The notes under the pieces: generated by a model
Databases searched by the model: none
What the model was told of the DNA's origin: nothing
Seen by the model: the letters and a program-made list of their open reading frames with translations, nothing else
In this document: positions 11,815-21,868 of the stretch, one piece after another
Position numbering within the stretch: the first letter of the stretch is position 1
Layout of the letters: each line of letters opens with the position of its first letter
Made by a program: the position numbers and the translations under genes
DNA from: Gonapodya prolifera JEL478
Taxonomy: Eukaryota; Monoblepharomycota; Monoblepharidomycetes; Monoblepharidales; Gonapodyaceae
DNA: 64,000 nt
Assembly (NCBI GenBank): GCA_001574975.1
Contig: KQ965814.1
Span: 158,827-222,826, forward strand
Reading direction: 5' to 3'

Positions 11815-12784
11815 CCAGCAGGATCGCGCGGCGATGGCGGATTGCCCGGCGATTGGGCGCGGGACGGGGAAAGGGGGGAGTGGAGCTTGACAAGGGGAGA
11901 AAGGGAAAGTTTGACGCCCTCACCCTGATCGGAAAGAGAGTTGACTTCTTTTTTGGAAGAAAGAAAATTTTGTCATGAGGCTTTCAATTTCAAGTACATG
12001 TTTATTTGCACTCATGAATCTCAAAGCTTGATGAAAACGTTACTGCTGCTGGATTGGTATCCTGCAAAACTCCACCAAGGGTTCACCAACAACACCGGTT
12101 CGGAGAAGATTTAGCTTCTTCCGTCGTTTCCGGGTCGGGCTCTGCAAAATCCAACCGAAAGAGACTACAGAAATCACTTTTCGGGATGACTTTGAAAAAC
12201 TGAAACCCTGCCTTGATTCAAAGCTTCGTCGTTTCCTTCCTTATTTCGAAACTCTTGCTACGCAAACAATTAAACCCGTCTGGAATCAGTCCTGTTAGAC
12301 GGATCAATTTGGTTAATGCTATCTTGGACCTTTCATCTTGCGGCTTACGGCTACCTTGCTTTGAGGGAGCGCTTGGCGCTCTCCTGCGGCTTCTCTTGCT
12401 TCAAGCACGACGACCGTCTCCCAAGTGTGTGCTTTTCCGCAGCCGCATCCCGATCGACAGTCGCAGAAGCCCAGGAACGAGTATGGCAACTGAATGCGAC
12501 ACAGTTGAATGTGACCATGGAACGGATGTTGCCCAGCATGGATGTTTCTGGAAATGCACCGAAATTCCATCAGCTCCCCCCAGATGCTTCAAGCCGCATT
12601 GGCTATTTAAAGGTACACCCCAGCTCTCCAATGAACATGCAAAGTCGGGTCCCGATCAAAAATAATGTAAAGATCATGCTTCAACAGATCCTGCAGTCAT
12701 CAAGATGCTGCACCCAAACCGGAAGCCTGACCAGCCACACTTCTTTGCTTCGTGATGTACAGAGTGGAAATGAGCAGGTCAGTG
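11815..12784. other. Intergenic, no supported gene
   Basis: Upstream region of the membrane-protein gene. A plus-strand open frame at about 12316-12849 has no domain, no convincing start context and runs into the tandem repeats, so it is not called. Confidence 0.4.
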
Positions 12785-13590
12785 AAGGAGGGGCAGGTGG
12801 AGATCCTGCATTTTACACCAGGAGCAACACAACAACCAAGCTGATTTGATTCGTTTGTGCATATGACTGTGAATGCGAAGTCATCAGATCAAAAAGAACT
12901 AGCGTGAATTGAGAGGTTGCTTCAATTGACATAATGTTTCGAGACACACGGTAGGAATTCGGAAAGTGTACGAGTGGCCCAGGGGAGATATTGAGATCCT
13001 GCGTTGCATCAGGAGCAATCAACAAGCGAAGCGTTTATTTGACTGCTCTGCGGGCACGTCACAGTGAACGCAAGCCATCAAATCAAAAGAATGACGTGGC
13101 GTGACGAAATTGCAACGAAACGCGGTTAACCACGTGAGAGGCACTCAAAGACCTTCATGTAGGCGTTGTCTCCGCGTTACTATCAGGAGGAAACAGAAAC
13201 AGCTCCGAGCTGCAACCAAGACATCACATCAAAAGGAACTACCAAGAATTAAGAGGGTGATCAACTGATATAATAACGTCTTGAAAGTTGAAACACAGCT
13301 TCCATTGAGATTTTACATAACATCAGGATCAACACTGCATTTTTTTAGCGCGTTGATTTGATTGGTTTCGTATGCATCTGACTGTGCATGCAAAGTCTCA
13401 GATCGAAAAGAACTATCATGAGCTAAGAGGTTGCTTCAACTGACGTTATGTCTTGTTACGCCGGTTGGAAAGTGTAGGAGGGGCACTGTTGAGATCCTTG
13501 TTACATTGTTCCATCAGGGGCAACAGCGCCACTGAAGTGCTTATATGACTGCAACGCCATCAGATCCCAAAAACAAGTATCGTTAGTATC
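12785..13590. repeat. Degenerate tandem repeat, about five units of 150-190 bp
   Basis: Recurring landmarks are a 'GAGATCCTG' start, a 'CATCAGGAGCAA' segment, a 'TTTGATT..ATGACTGTGAATG' segment, 'CATCAGATCAAAAAGAACTA' and 'GAGGTTGCTTCAA-TGAC-TAATGT'. These recur in the same order from about 12790, 12970, 13150, 13305 and 13480 (plus strand), with heavy divergence between units. No open reading frame is kept across units, and no terminal repeats or target duplications were seen. Confidence 0.6.
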
Positions 13591-14217
13591 TCCCCCTCCT
13601 GCACAGACCACGTGCGGTGGACTGCGGATTCGAATGGTACATATTTTCCTTTGTCACAAATAAAAAAAGAGTAGCAACAAAAGGAAACCCAAAATGGGAA
13701 CACGACAGTGGCAATCTCGCTCTCGCAGGAGGAGCCAAGAACAAAAATAAATGTAGCGCACCCATCAAAAGCCCGACCCATCCTTGCCCCGGCATGACCC
13801 GAAGAGCTGAGAGGTTGGGCAAAGGAAGGCGAGGGACGGCCTGCAGTTTTGCTGTGCGCTTGTTTTGACGCTCTAAAGTCAACGATGGGAGAGATGCATC
13901 GACTGAGCAACACTGACAAGCGGGTGTGGGAGAGGGAACGGTGGGGAAGGGGTGGGGAAGGGTGAAAGGGGAATGGAATGAGGGGGAAGCCGACCGAGTG
14001 CACGCGACGTGTGACGCTGGGATGGGAGACGTGCCACGCTACGAGAAGTCGATCGGTTTCCGTGCGGCGGAGTGACGCCGTTTGCGTCCGGGTTTCTCAG
14101 GGGAAGACAAGGGAAAGTCTTTGTTTTCGTTTGAAAGCACGTGACCACAGTCAGCCCCATTTCGTGTGCCCGGTCCACCACAGTCCCTTCCCCCGCCGCA
14201 AACCCCCCGCACCACCA
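13591..14217. other. Upstream region of the VanZ-like gene
   Basis: Spacer between the tandem repeats and the VanZ-like gene. A G-rich plus-strand stretch (about 13920-13990) is the main compositional feature; no gene is supported on either strand. Confidence 0.35.
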
Positions 14218-15237
14218 ATGCCCACCCTCCGGCCCATCTTGCGCCGCATCCGCCTGCACCCGCTTCCAATCTCGTTCCTCCTCCTCTTTTTCGCCCCACT
14301 CCTCCTGTTCCTCGGCCTCGCGCCAAACCCCGTCGTTAACCCGCACCTTCCCCAACCGTTCAGAGAGAACGACAAGTTGCTGCACGCGACCGCGTTTGCG
14401 GTGCTTGCGGCTGATGTTGTGTGGTGCTGGACCTGGCGGCGTGGCACACGGACGCGTGGGAGATTGGGCCGTGTGGTGGTTGTGGCGGCCGATGCCGACG
14501 CTGATGTGGAAGCGGATCTGGACGTGGACGTGGGCGTGGACCACGAGGCCATCGACGTCAACGACGAGCACCGCGCCGCATCACCGTCGGGACCGGACTC
14601 GGACTCAGACACGGCGACGCTCTTGACTGCTGCTGCCGACACGCCTCCTCGCGACGCCCACTCACGCTCCCACTCGCTCGTCGACACGTACCGCCGTCAC
14701 TTGACATCCCTCTTACACGACACGGCATCGCGCCGCTTACTTCTCCTCCGCCTCGCAATCAACACGGCGATTATGCTGTGTGCGGCCGTTGTCAGTGAGG
14801 TCTTTCAGCATTTGGTTGCGCCGGTGAGTTCCGGTTGAGTGAAAAGCGGAGTTTGGTTGGAGGTTGGAGTATTCCCAGTTGTCGAAGGAGTGGTTGATGT
14901 TTGACGGGTCTTTTCACTTTGGTGTGAATGCGTGTGTGGATGCCGACCACTCACTCCCCTTCAACCCTTCCACCCCCAAACCAAACTCACACCTCGCTCC
15001 TCCACCCCACTCCAGCACCGCACATTCGACCCACACGACATCCTCGCCAACACCGTCGGCGTGTCCGTCGGGATACCCCTCGCGGCAGCGTGCGAGCCCG
15101 CGTGGTCCTGGCTTGTGCGCGTGGTTGAGCGGTGGATGGCGGGTGGTGGGGCTAGTGGGGGTAGTGGGGGTGGTGGAAGTGGTGGAAGTGATGCGGTTGG
15201 GGGAGGGAGAGGAGGGAGAGTGGGTGGGTGGGTGTGA
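14218..15237 (+). CDS. VanZ-like family membrane protein
   Basis: VanZ-like proteins are small integral membrane proteins; the bacterial founder gives low-level teicoplanin resistance and fungal members are uncharacterised. Exons 14218-14823 and 15016-15237 join in frame. Residues ~12-32 (PLPISFLLLFFAPLLLFLGL) form TM1. The PFRENDKLLHATAFAVLAAD segment matches the family's D-K-xx-H-xxxF motif. After a long Asp-rich insert, TM3 (LLLLRLAINTAIMLCAAVV) leads to SEVFQHLVAP-HRTFDPHDILANTVG, the diagnostic E-xxQ-x(n)-R-xxDxxDxxxNxxG motif. The tail is a Gly/Ser-rich run. A broken copy of exon 2 lies at about 19926, so this gene is one arm of a local duplication. Confidence 0.8.
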
Positions 15238-15614
15238 TGGACAAAGGCATGGGTGGCGTGCCAAGTGATGCAAGCGTTGAGCGTCGAGTGTCGAGCGGGC
15301 CGGGTGCGTACTAGAAACCACCCAGCGGACGAGCCGGGACGGAGGAAGTATTCTGTGCGTCGCTACGACGGAGATGTTCGTTTCCGCAAAGCGGGCTGTT
15401 CACTGGCTTACGGGCGGGCGGGCGCTATGAACCTCCACGTCGGCCAAGCGGCGAGTAGCGCCTGGGCTCTGTGCTGGTATGGGGCCAAGTGCGACAAGGG
15501 CTTGGGACATACACGGTCGCGTGCCAATTGGAAAATATGAACACGGGACACGGGTGTTCCTAGGATTGTGTGAGCTCAAGGCGCTCAAGGCGGAAGACCT
15601 AGTGCTGCTACTAC
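15238..15614. other. Spacer between VanZ-like gene and carrier remnant
   Basis: No reading frame here can be assigned. Given the duplication it should once have held carrier 5' exons or promoter, but I find no clear match to them. Confidence 0.3.
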
Positions 15615-15860
15615 GCGTTCGGTAAGTACTTCGTGAGGGTTGCGCCGCTCACGTCAGACGACCATTAAGATGAAAATGTTTTTCGCACACGAGCGTTTGC
15701 GTGATCCGCTTCTGACGCCTCCTATTCGTCTTCCCACACCACCTTACGCTTCTTTTGACCTGGGTGACTCTCACCCTGCTTTGGGCGAGCGTACGGGCAG
15801 TGGACTACTACGTCCGTTCGTCGGGACATAATTACGCAAGAAACGTCTCGTTTGTAGAGT
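15615..15860 (+). pseudogene. Remnant of the 3' end of a mitochondrial carrier gene
   Basis: This stretch aligns by eye with the last two exons and intron of the intact carrier at 21550-21790. 'TTCGGTAAGTACTTCGTGAG' and 'GGTTGCGCCGCTCACGT' correspond to 'TTCGGCACGTACTTTATGAG' and 'GATTGCGCCGCACGTGACC'. 'CCCACACCACCTTACGC' and 'GTGGACTACTACGTCCGTTC' correspond to the last intron and the 3' UTR. Downstream 'GGACATAATTACGCAAGAAA' matches 'GGACATAATTACACAAAAAG'. Only the tail is present and it cannot encode a carrier. It sits just after the VanZ-like gene in the same strand and order as the VanZ fragment and intact carrier further right. Confidence 0.75.
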
Positions 15861-16200
15861 TCTGTGAACAGGCATGCAACTTTCCCCCACGTTTTTCTGA
15901 CACATACTCGTATCGCGTACGTCGACGCAAGGAGCAATTACATTATTACTGTCCGTTATTCCACCCCACCACACCCACGTCCCCCCACTGCCACCGCATG
16001 TCACTCTCCCTTCACCGGGGTAGCAATTCATTGTCTACTCAAAATAATTGTGCTATTTGTCAAAAAACTATTTACTTTTAGGTCTACTTTCAAAAGCTTG
16101 TTCCCAAGCATTCATCACCTTTATTGGATGGTTTTTGGCTATTCCAAGTCAGTCCAATTACGGATATCAGATCTCAATTGATGGCATCAGACACAAAACT

Positions 16201-18768
16201 TCACTTACAGAAACTGGTGCAAATTAAGAACGCCCTCTTCTTTTCGAGGATATCCATCTTTGCATTTGGTTTCTTCATCAAGTTCAGAAAGTGCTCTACG
16301 AGGGCATGATAGTCTCCAAACGTCAGGAAATCTCCAACAAGGCGAGGTCAAATTGGGATTTCACAGGAGCCAAAACATGAATCCATCTCACTATAGGAAA
16401 GATCCACAAATTCCAACTCGTCATCAAGTACAAAAGCATCTGCAAGGTGCGTGACACCTTCTAACGTCAGGAACGCACCTGCAACAGTTGAATTAGTGGA
16501 TTTCAGTCTTACTCTATTTGAGGCTTCGAACGATAATGAGCAAAATAGAGATGACGTACTCTTGATATTCAAATATTGAAGTCGCTTGTTCTGAATGATT
16601 GCATCTTTTAGGTCTTCGGCACAACCATCATTGATTTCCGGATTGTCTGGGAATCGCCAAATTATGGGTTGAACGAGGGTACCAGCAGCTGTGCGCATCA
16701 ATCAGCACCCACCATAGAGTGAGAGATAAGTGAGAGTTGTATTGGATTTTAGTGCAGTAGCAAGCTTTGATACGCCAGTGCTTGTAATACTGCAACCTGT
16801 GCAAAATGGATCCAAGATTAAACCTGCGAAGTTGTCCAAAAGTTGGGCTAATACCTCCTAACGTCAATTTCTCCAATTGAATGCCGCTCTCAAGGAGTGT
16901 ATTCCCAATTGCGGTCGCACCATCATCCCCGATATCCACATTATCTGCAAAGCAAGTGAACGATTGTCACTTTCACCGTGCCACACAGTGGCGAGAGGTA
17001 CCTACAAGCCAACCTGAGTTGCTTGAGGGGTTTTTTCGGAATAATCCTCGCCAAATTCATAGCTCCGGCAGATGTGATGTCATTCTCTGGTAGGTGGACA
17101 TTGAAAGATGTATCAAAAAATAGTATCGTCCGTCATACCTGACAAAAAGAGTTTCTCCAACTTGAAACCTTCATTGGTGTCCAACGCATCGACCAAATAC
17201 TTGATGCATTCATCATCAATCTTCTTCGATTCAAGCACCAAGCATGTGACCCGTGTAAAGAACTTCATTGTCTGGCACGCAATTTTGAATTGCTTTGGGA
17301 GAAATGTCCAGCCTCAAAGTACAATGCCGTCACGTTGGTAAGATACAAGCTTTGCTCTTAAAAACGAACCTGACAAGTTTGGATCAGACTCAGTACGAAG
17401 ATCTCCAATGGCATCAGAGAGGGTGTAAGGGCCCTGACAAAACACACATAATACTTGACATTTGTTTGCTGACACATCCAGCCACAAAAATCCTTTCGGA
17501 CATTTGCAAAACGCCAACTATTCTCACCAGCATACTATTCAATTGAGCGGAAAGATTTCCGATATCCCGTTTTGTCTCGGAGAGTTTTGATTTCATGTCG
17601 TCAACATCGACATTAAGATCTTTGAGAATGTTAAGTGACCCTTGCGATGCCGCAACCATGTTTTCCATCTCGTCATGCATCTTCTGCATTTCCTCGCTCA
17701 GTGATTCGAGATCAAGTTTGATATCTTTCTGAAGATCATAAGAGTATTTTACAGTGACGGCCTATTCAAATCAGAAGTCATGAGCAAGATGTTTTCTGTC
17801 TTCTGAACATACCAACGACGGACCAAATGGATGCTCAACATGTCGTCAAGTTTTTTGTGAAATTCTTCCATCTTCTTGGGAAAATCGTTTGTTTTTGCCA
17901 TTTTCTTCAGCCAGTGTGACCCTCGGAATTTGTCCAAGTATTCTTGAATATCAAATAAGAGTCTGACGTCGGCAGCGTTATCCTTCTTCTCAACGGCATT
18001 GAAAGGTTACCTTACCGACCCATATAGCTTTGCGAGAATACCCTGTAGTTTGATATCAGGATCGCTAATTTTTTTGGTCTCCTCCTTTATCTTGGCATCA
18101 AATCTTTGTCGGAGAGTTTCCTTCGGAGGGCTCCTGAAAATGGAGCGGCGATGGGGTAAGCAAAAACCAATTAAAAAATAGGGAACTTACCTTTTGCGAA
18201 AGCGATAGCTTTCGGACCAAAGATCTTTAAATGTTTTAGTGGGGGCCTTCTCCCTTTGAAAGCAACCACTCAGCTGGTGAGTAATAATCTTACCCTTTCC
18301 TCATGCAAACGCACCTCTGTGATGAGCGATAAACACTAATAGCAATGCGTTCGTTTAGGGCGCATATCAAAACTCCGACATGCTTGGCCAAACTCCAAGC
18401 TTGGTGCTCATAATGCTTGACTTTGAGTGCACTGTCGCAGACGAAAAGCACGACCTGTGTCCAGCCGTCGAATGAAGGGGGGAAGAAAAGGGCGGGAAAA
18501 AAGGAGGGAGCAAGCTCACTTGGATGGGGACAGTGACTCCCGGAACTGGTATAAGGTCCCCGATGATTGGGATGACCTTCTCTCTGAAAACTTTAATCCA
18601 CTCATCGTAATCCTTTCCATCCCCGGGATCGGGGCCAACAAGTTCTGCAACATCACGGAGCGACATCTGCTGCTCGACGTCTTGCTCCGCAGCATGGGAC
18701 GGTGGGAGAGCATTTGCTGATGCCGATCCACAGGAAGCGCCCTCGGATGGGTTTTCCGGAGTCAGCAT
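16201..18768 (-). CDS. MLKL/HeLo-like helical bundle joined to RNI-type leucine-rich repeats
   Basis: Thirteen or so small exons can be joined in frame from ATG 18768 to TGA 16201. The N-terminal third is all-helical: IGDLIPVPGVTVPIQVV, VKHYEHQAWSLAKHVGVLIC, RLLFDIQEYLDKFRGSHWLK, KKMEEFHKKLDDMLSIHLAV. This order (central helix, IQEYLDKF, LDDML) resembles the MLKL N-terminal/HeLo-like four-helix bundle seen in fungal and plant death-signalling proteins. A coiled-coil brace follows (LDLESLSEEMQKMHDEMENM, VDDMKSKLSETKRDIGNLSA). The C-terminal half has RanGAP/ribonuclease-inhibitor-type LRRs, for example NDITSAGAMNLARIIPKKPL, DIGDDGATAIGNTLLESGIQ, ITSTGVSKLATALKSNTTLT and NPEINDGCAEDLKDAIIQNK. 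There is no NB-ARC or kinase between the two. The LRR call is secure; the bundle is by pattern only. Confidence 0.65.
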
Positions 18769-18940
18769 CGAAGGGGGAGAGGGATCCTTTGGGGGGCAAT
18801 GTTTGTTGTGTCTACCTGACCACAGTGTATTTTGAAAATGTCCACCGTGACCGTCCATTTCGCGATGATGCCCGAGGGCGGACCAGAAGACCCGACGATG
18901 ACGGCGAAGACGATTGGTGCGTCGCCCGTAGCTTCGGGGT
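18769..18940. other. Short divergent promoter region
   Basis: Spacer between the minus-strand helical-bundle/LRR gene and a possible small plus-strand gene. Nothing specific is recognised. Confidence 0.25.
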
Positions 18941-19186
18941 GTGAGGTGCCACATGGCTGTGACAAGTTGCGATTTGAATCCTGCAGATCGCCCCACGACC
19001 TTCCTGGACCTGAAGACAGCAATCGCTAAAGCACTTGGATTGGAATCAGAGCAATCAGAACGGATACGGCTTCAGTGGATTGATGGAAAAGACGATCCAC
19101 ATGACTTAAGCAGTGAGCACATTTGGTTTTGGCTGTTTTCGATGGATCCAACCGGTCAGGTATTATTCCACCGCGCCAGCAAATGA
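18941..19186 (+). CDS. Small hypothetical protein, possible 3' exon
   Basis: An 81-codon frame encodes TTFLDLKTAIAKALGLESEQ followed by RIRLQWIDGKDDPHDLSSEH and ends at TGA 19184-19186. The DLKTAIAKALGL-x-LQWID layout is loosely like ubiquitin/PB1-type folds, but this is only a resemblance. An upstream frame at 18838 (STVTVHFAMMPEGGPED) could be an earlier exon in another phase. No family is recognised and it may be a remnant. Confidence 0.25.
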   Translation: MRCHMAVTSCDLNPADRPTTFLDLKTAIAKALGLESEQSERIRLQWIDGKDDPHDLSSEHIWFWLFSMDPTGQVLFHRASK

Positions 19187-19925
19187 GGACGTCAAGAGTG
19201 CCTTTTCCGTCGCCTATATAAGAATAAAGGTGTTCACGGTATGGAAGTGTTACACTACACTCTCTTTTCCATTCTTCTTACTGCCACCCACCTTTGTAGT
19301 CGACCCTTAGTACGAAGCTTGCTTCGTACAACACCAAGGGCGAGGATTCCTGCCCACCACCAAGGATTCAGAAGGCAGCGACTGCCAGGTGAAAGGGGAT
19401 TGTACAGATTCTAGCCTACACCAAGATTCCCGGATATGATACGTTGTTATTCAATATTGTGTAAAAGGATGGCTACAAAGGATGATATTAACTCTATTTG
19501 CGACTGCGATCCGCTATTGGACCACTGAGCTTCTTCTGTCGAAAACATTAGTGAAGTTTGCGCAATACGGGATGGCCGGTGATCACCCAACGATAGCACT
19601 CTCCAATAATGGTGAGGCTTTCTCCCCGGCCAGTGGTTTATCATGACCAAGCTTCCACCCCGTCCTACTGACCCCTTCCCTTCATAGTACGAGAGGATGG
19701 GGGTGGCATTGTATGGAAACGGGTACATTTTGAACCGACGTCAGGGGGCACTTGAGTCCATGGAAGGGACTCCGGTTGTCCTTTATCAGCGCGGAGCACA
19801 TTTCAAATGGTGGGATGATTTCAATGTTCATCGTCCCCTTCCACACTGCGCCTTATGGATGCAGGAGAGACAGGTTTTGACCCAAGACTTGCACAACTCT
19901 TTCTTAACAACCAGCCTCATCTAAA
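19187..19925. other. Spacer without supported gene
   Basis: A plus-strand frame near 19697-19924 (GTPVVLYQRGAHFKWWDDF) is open but matches no family and has no clear splice partners. The stretch lies where exon 1 of the lost VanZ copy would be expected; no clear similarity to VanZ exon 1 was found. Confidence 0.3.
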
Positions 19926-20045
19926 CATACCGCGAATTCGACCCCCACGAATTCCTCGCCAAATCCACGGCGTAAGGGATGGGAACCCCATCGTCACCCA
20001 GTGAGATCACGTGTGGTTGTGGCCGGTGCGGTGGATGGGGAGTGG
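19926..20045 (+). pseudogene. Remnant of VanZ-like exon 2
   Basis: 'TACCGCGAATTCGACCCCCA' followed by 'CGAATTCCTCGCCAAATCC' aligns with 'CACCGCACATTCGACCCACA' and 'CGACATCCTCGCCAACACC' of the intact gene (15016 onward). The match continues through 'GGGATGGGAACCCC' and 'GTGTGGTTGTGGCCGGTGCG'. A premature stop follows the motif (ACGGCGTAA), so the copy is dead. It stands just upstream of the intact carrier gene, mirroring the left-hand block. Confidence 0.7.
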
Positions 20046-20329
20046 TGCTGGGAAGGTGAGTGGGTGGACGTGACACGCATCAGCAATTGCTGAGGAGGGG
20101 AAAGAAGAGGTGGCGTGATGAGGCGCAGTGGTCAGTTTATTATTCAGTGGGTGTTCGCACATGATTCGACAGGATGATATACTGTATATCTCATCGTTTG
20201 TACACATGTGACAAAAGAACGGCCATCGATGCTACCGTAAAGCTGCCACCCATAAATATTACCGAGATGAAAGGCTAAATAGGAAGTCGAGCTTGCAAGG
20301 AGAAAACCCTTCCCCTTCCACCACCCCCC

Positions 20330-21740
20330 ATGTCCGACTTCTGGTTCACCGTCAAGCCCTACGTCCTCGGCGGCGCCGCTGGCTGCTTCAGCACAGTACG
20401 TCCCGTGCCTCGCGGCGTTACGTTCGCGGGTGCATCCTGACATCTCCCAATTGGGCCCATGAAAATACCCCCGACGACCACCCACGGCCCAAACACGCAA
20501 CGATGAGACCATCATCCAGCCGATTGATATGGTCAAAGTGCGGATTCAGCTCGCGGGAGAGGGGAAGGTGCGTCTCCGCGTTGGGCAGGGGAGTTGTGTG
20601 GGGTGAAGATCGTCAACTGCTCCGCCTCATCAAGGCATCCGGAGCGTCTTCGAACCCGTTCACGCTGTTCAGCAAGATTGTGAAAGAGGTAATGGCGGCG
20701 TATCTGGCCCCAATCGGCCGCTACGACGTTGGAAGCCCACCCCCTAACCACATTGAAATCTCTCACAGGAAGGTCCCCTTGCTCTCTACCAAGGACTGGG
20801 CGCCGCTTACCTCCGCCAACTTACGTACACCACGGCAAGGATGGGTATCTTCACGTCCACGCTGGACGCGCTCAAGGGATGGCGGGAGAAGCAAGGAAGG
20901 ACGTTGACCTTCGGGGACAGGGCCGGTGCAGGGTTGGTCGCGGGTGCGCTTGGGTCACTTGTAGGAGTTCCGGCAGATCTGTCGCTGGTAAGCAAAGCCG
21001 AATACGTGGCGGTGGCTCCCACCTGTCCACACTGTAAATCTGTAACAAAAAACACCACAACACCAGGTCCGCATGCAAGCCGACACGACTCTCCCCCCTG
21101 AGCTGCGACGAAACTACACCGGAGTTTTCAACGCGTTGGCCCGCACCGTACGCGAAGAAGGCATGCGGGGACTGTTCACTGGTTCAACCCCCACTGTCGT
21201 GCGCGCTATGGCCCTCAACGTCGGCCAGCTGACGGGCAACGCCGAGGCTCTGAGCAGGCTCGAGGCAAAGTTTGGTAAAGGCTCGTCTACGGCCGTGTAC
21301 GGTGCCGCCGTCATTTCCGGGTTCCTCGCCTCTGTCATGTCGCTCCCCCTGGACTTCATCAAGACGCGGTTGCAGAAGCAGAAGGCCGATCCCATCACGG
21401 GTGAGGTCAAGTACAAGGGAGTCATTGGTGAATTTCTGGCGTAGATTGCGCTTCCGTGTACGCCTGGTGATCGTCAACTGTAACACGCGTGGTGTTATTC
21501 AGATTGCGCGAGCAAGGTTCTCAAGGAGGAAGGCTTCGTTTTTTACCGCGGGTTCGGCACGTACTTTATGAGGATTGCGCCGCACGTGACCATGACGATG
21601 AGTGAGTTGCTTCTTTGCGATCGCCAATGTTGGTCGTATTTGTGACCGACACACCTCCCACTTTCCCATTCCTCTTCCTACACCACCCCCAAGTTGTGCT
21701 CGACTGGATGAACCGTACCGTGAAATCGTACGGGCTGTAG
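20330..21740 (+). CDS. Mitochondrial carrier, 2-oxoglutarate/malate (SLC25A11) type
   Basis: Carriers of this subfamily exchange dicarboxylates/oxoacids across the inner mitochondrial membrane. Seven exons are read: 20330-20395, 20508-20567, 20635-20688, 20769-20987, 21067-21427, 21503-21601 and 21694-21740. The three Px[D/E]xx[K/R] signatures are present: QPIDMVKVRIQL, GVPADLSLVRMQAD and LPLDFIKTRLQKQK. Each is followed by a G-x-LY/LF/FY-RG half-motif: EGPLALYQGLGAAYLR, EGMRGLFTGSTPTVVRA and EGFVFYRGFGTYFMRIAPH. N-terminal KPYVLGGAAGCFSTTIIQP and the VPADLSLVRMQAD second repeat are typical of the oxoglutarate carrier. Substrate remains inferred. A 3' fragment of a paralogue lies at 15615-15860. 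Confidence 0.88.
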
Positions 21741-21868
21741 ATTACCACGTCCGTTCTGGACATAATTACACAAAAAGAAACGTCTAGACTGTAGATTTAA
21801 AAAGCACGCAACCCTCCCCCCGACGGTTATCTGTCTGTCTCATGGCCCGACCGTGGCCAATCGTGCAA

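Noticed and set aside
12316-12849. 177-codon open frame on the plus strand
   Set aside because: No domain, biased composition and it runs into the tandem repeats; no splice partners or start context.
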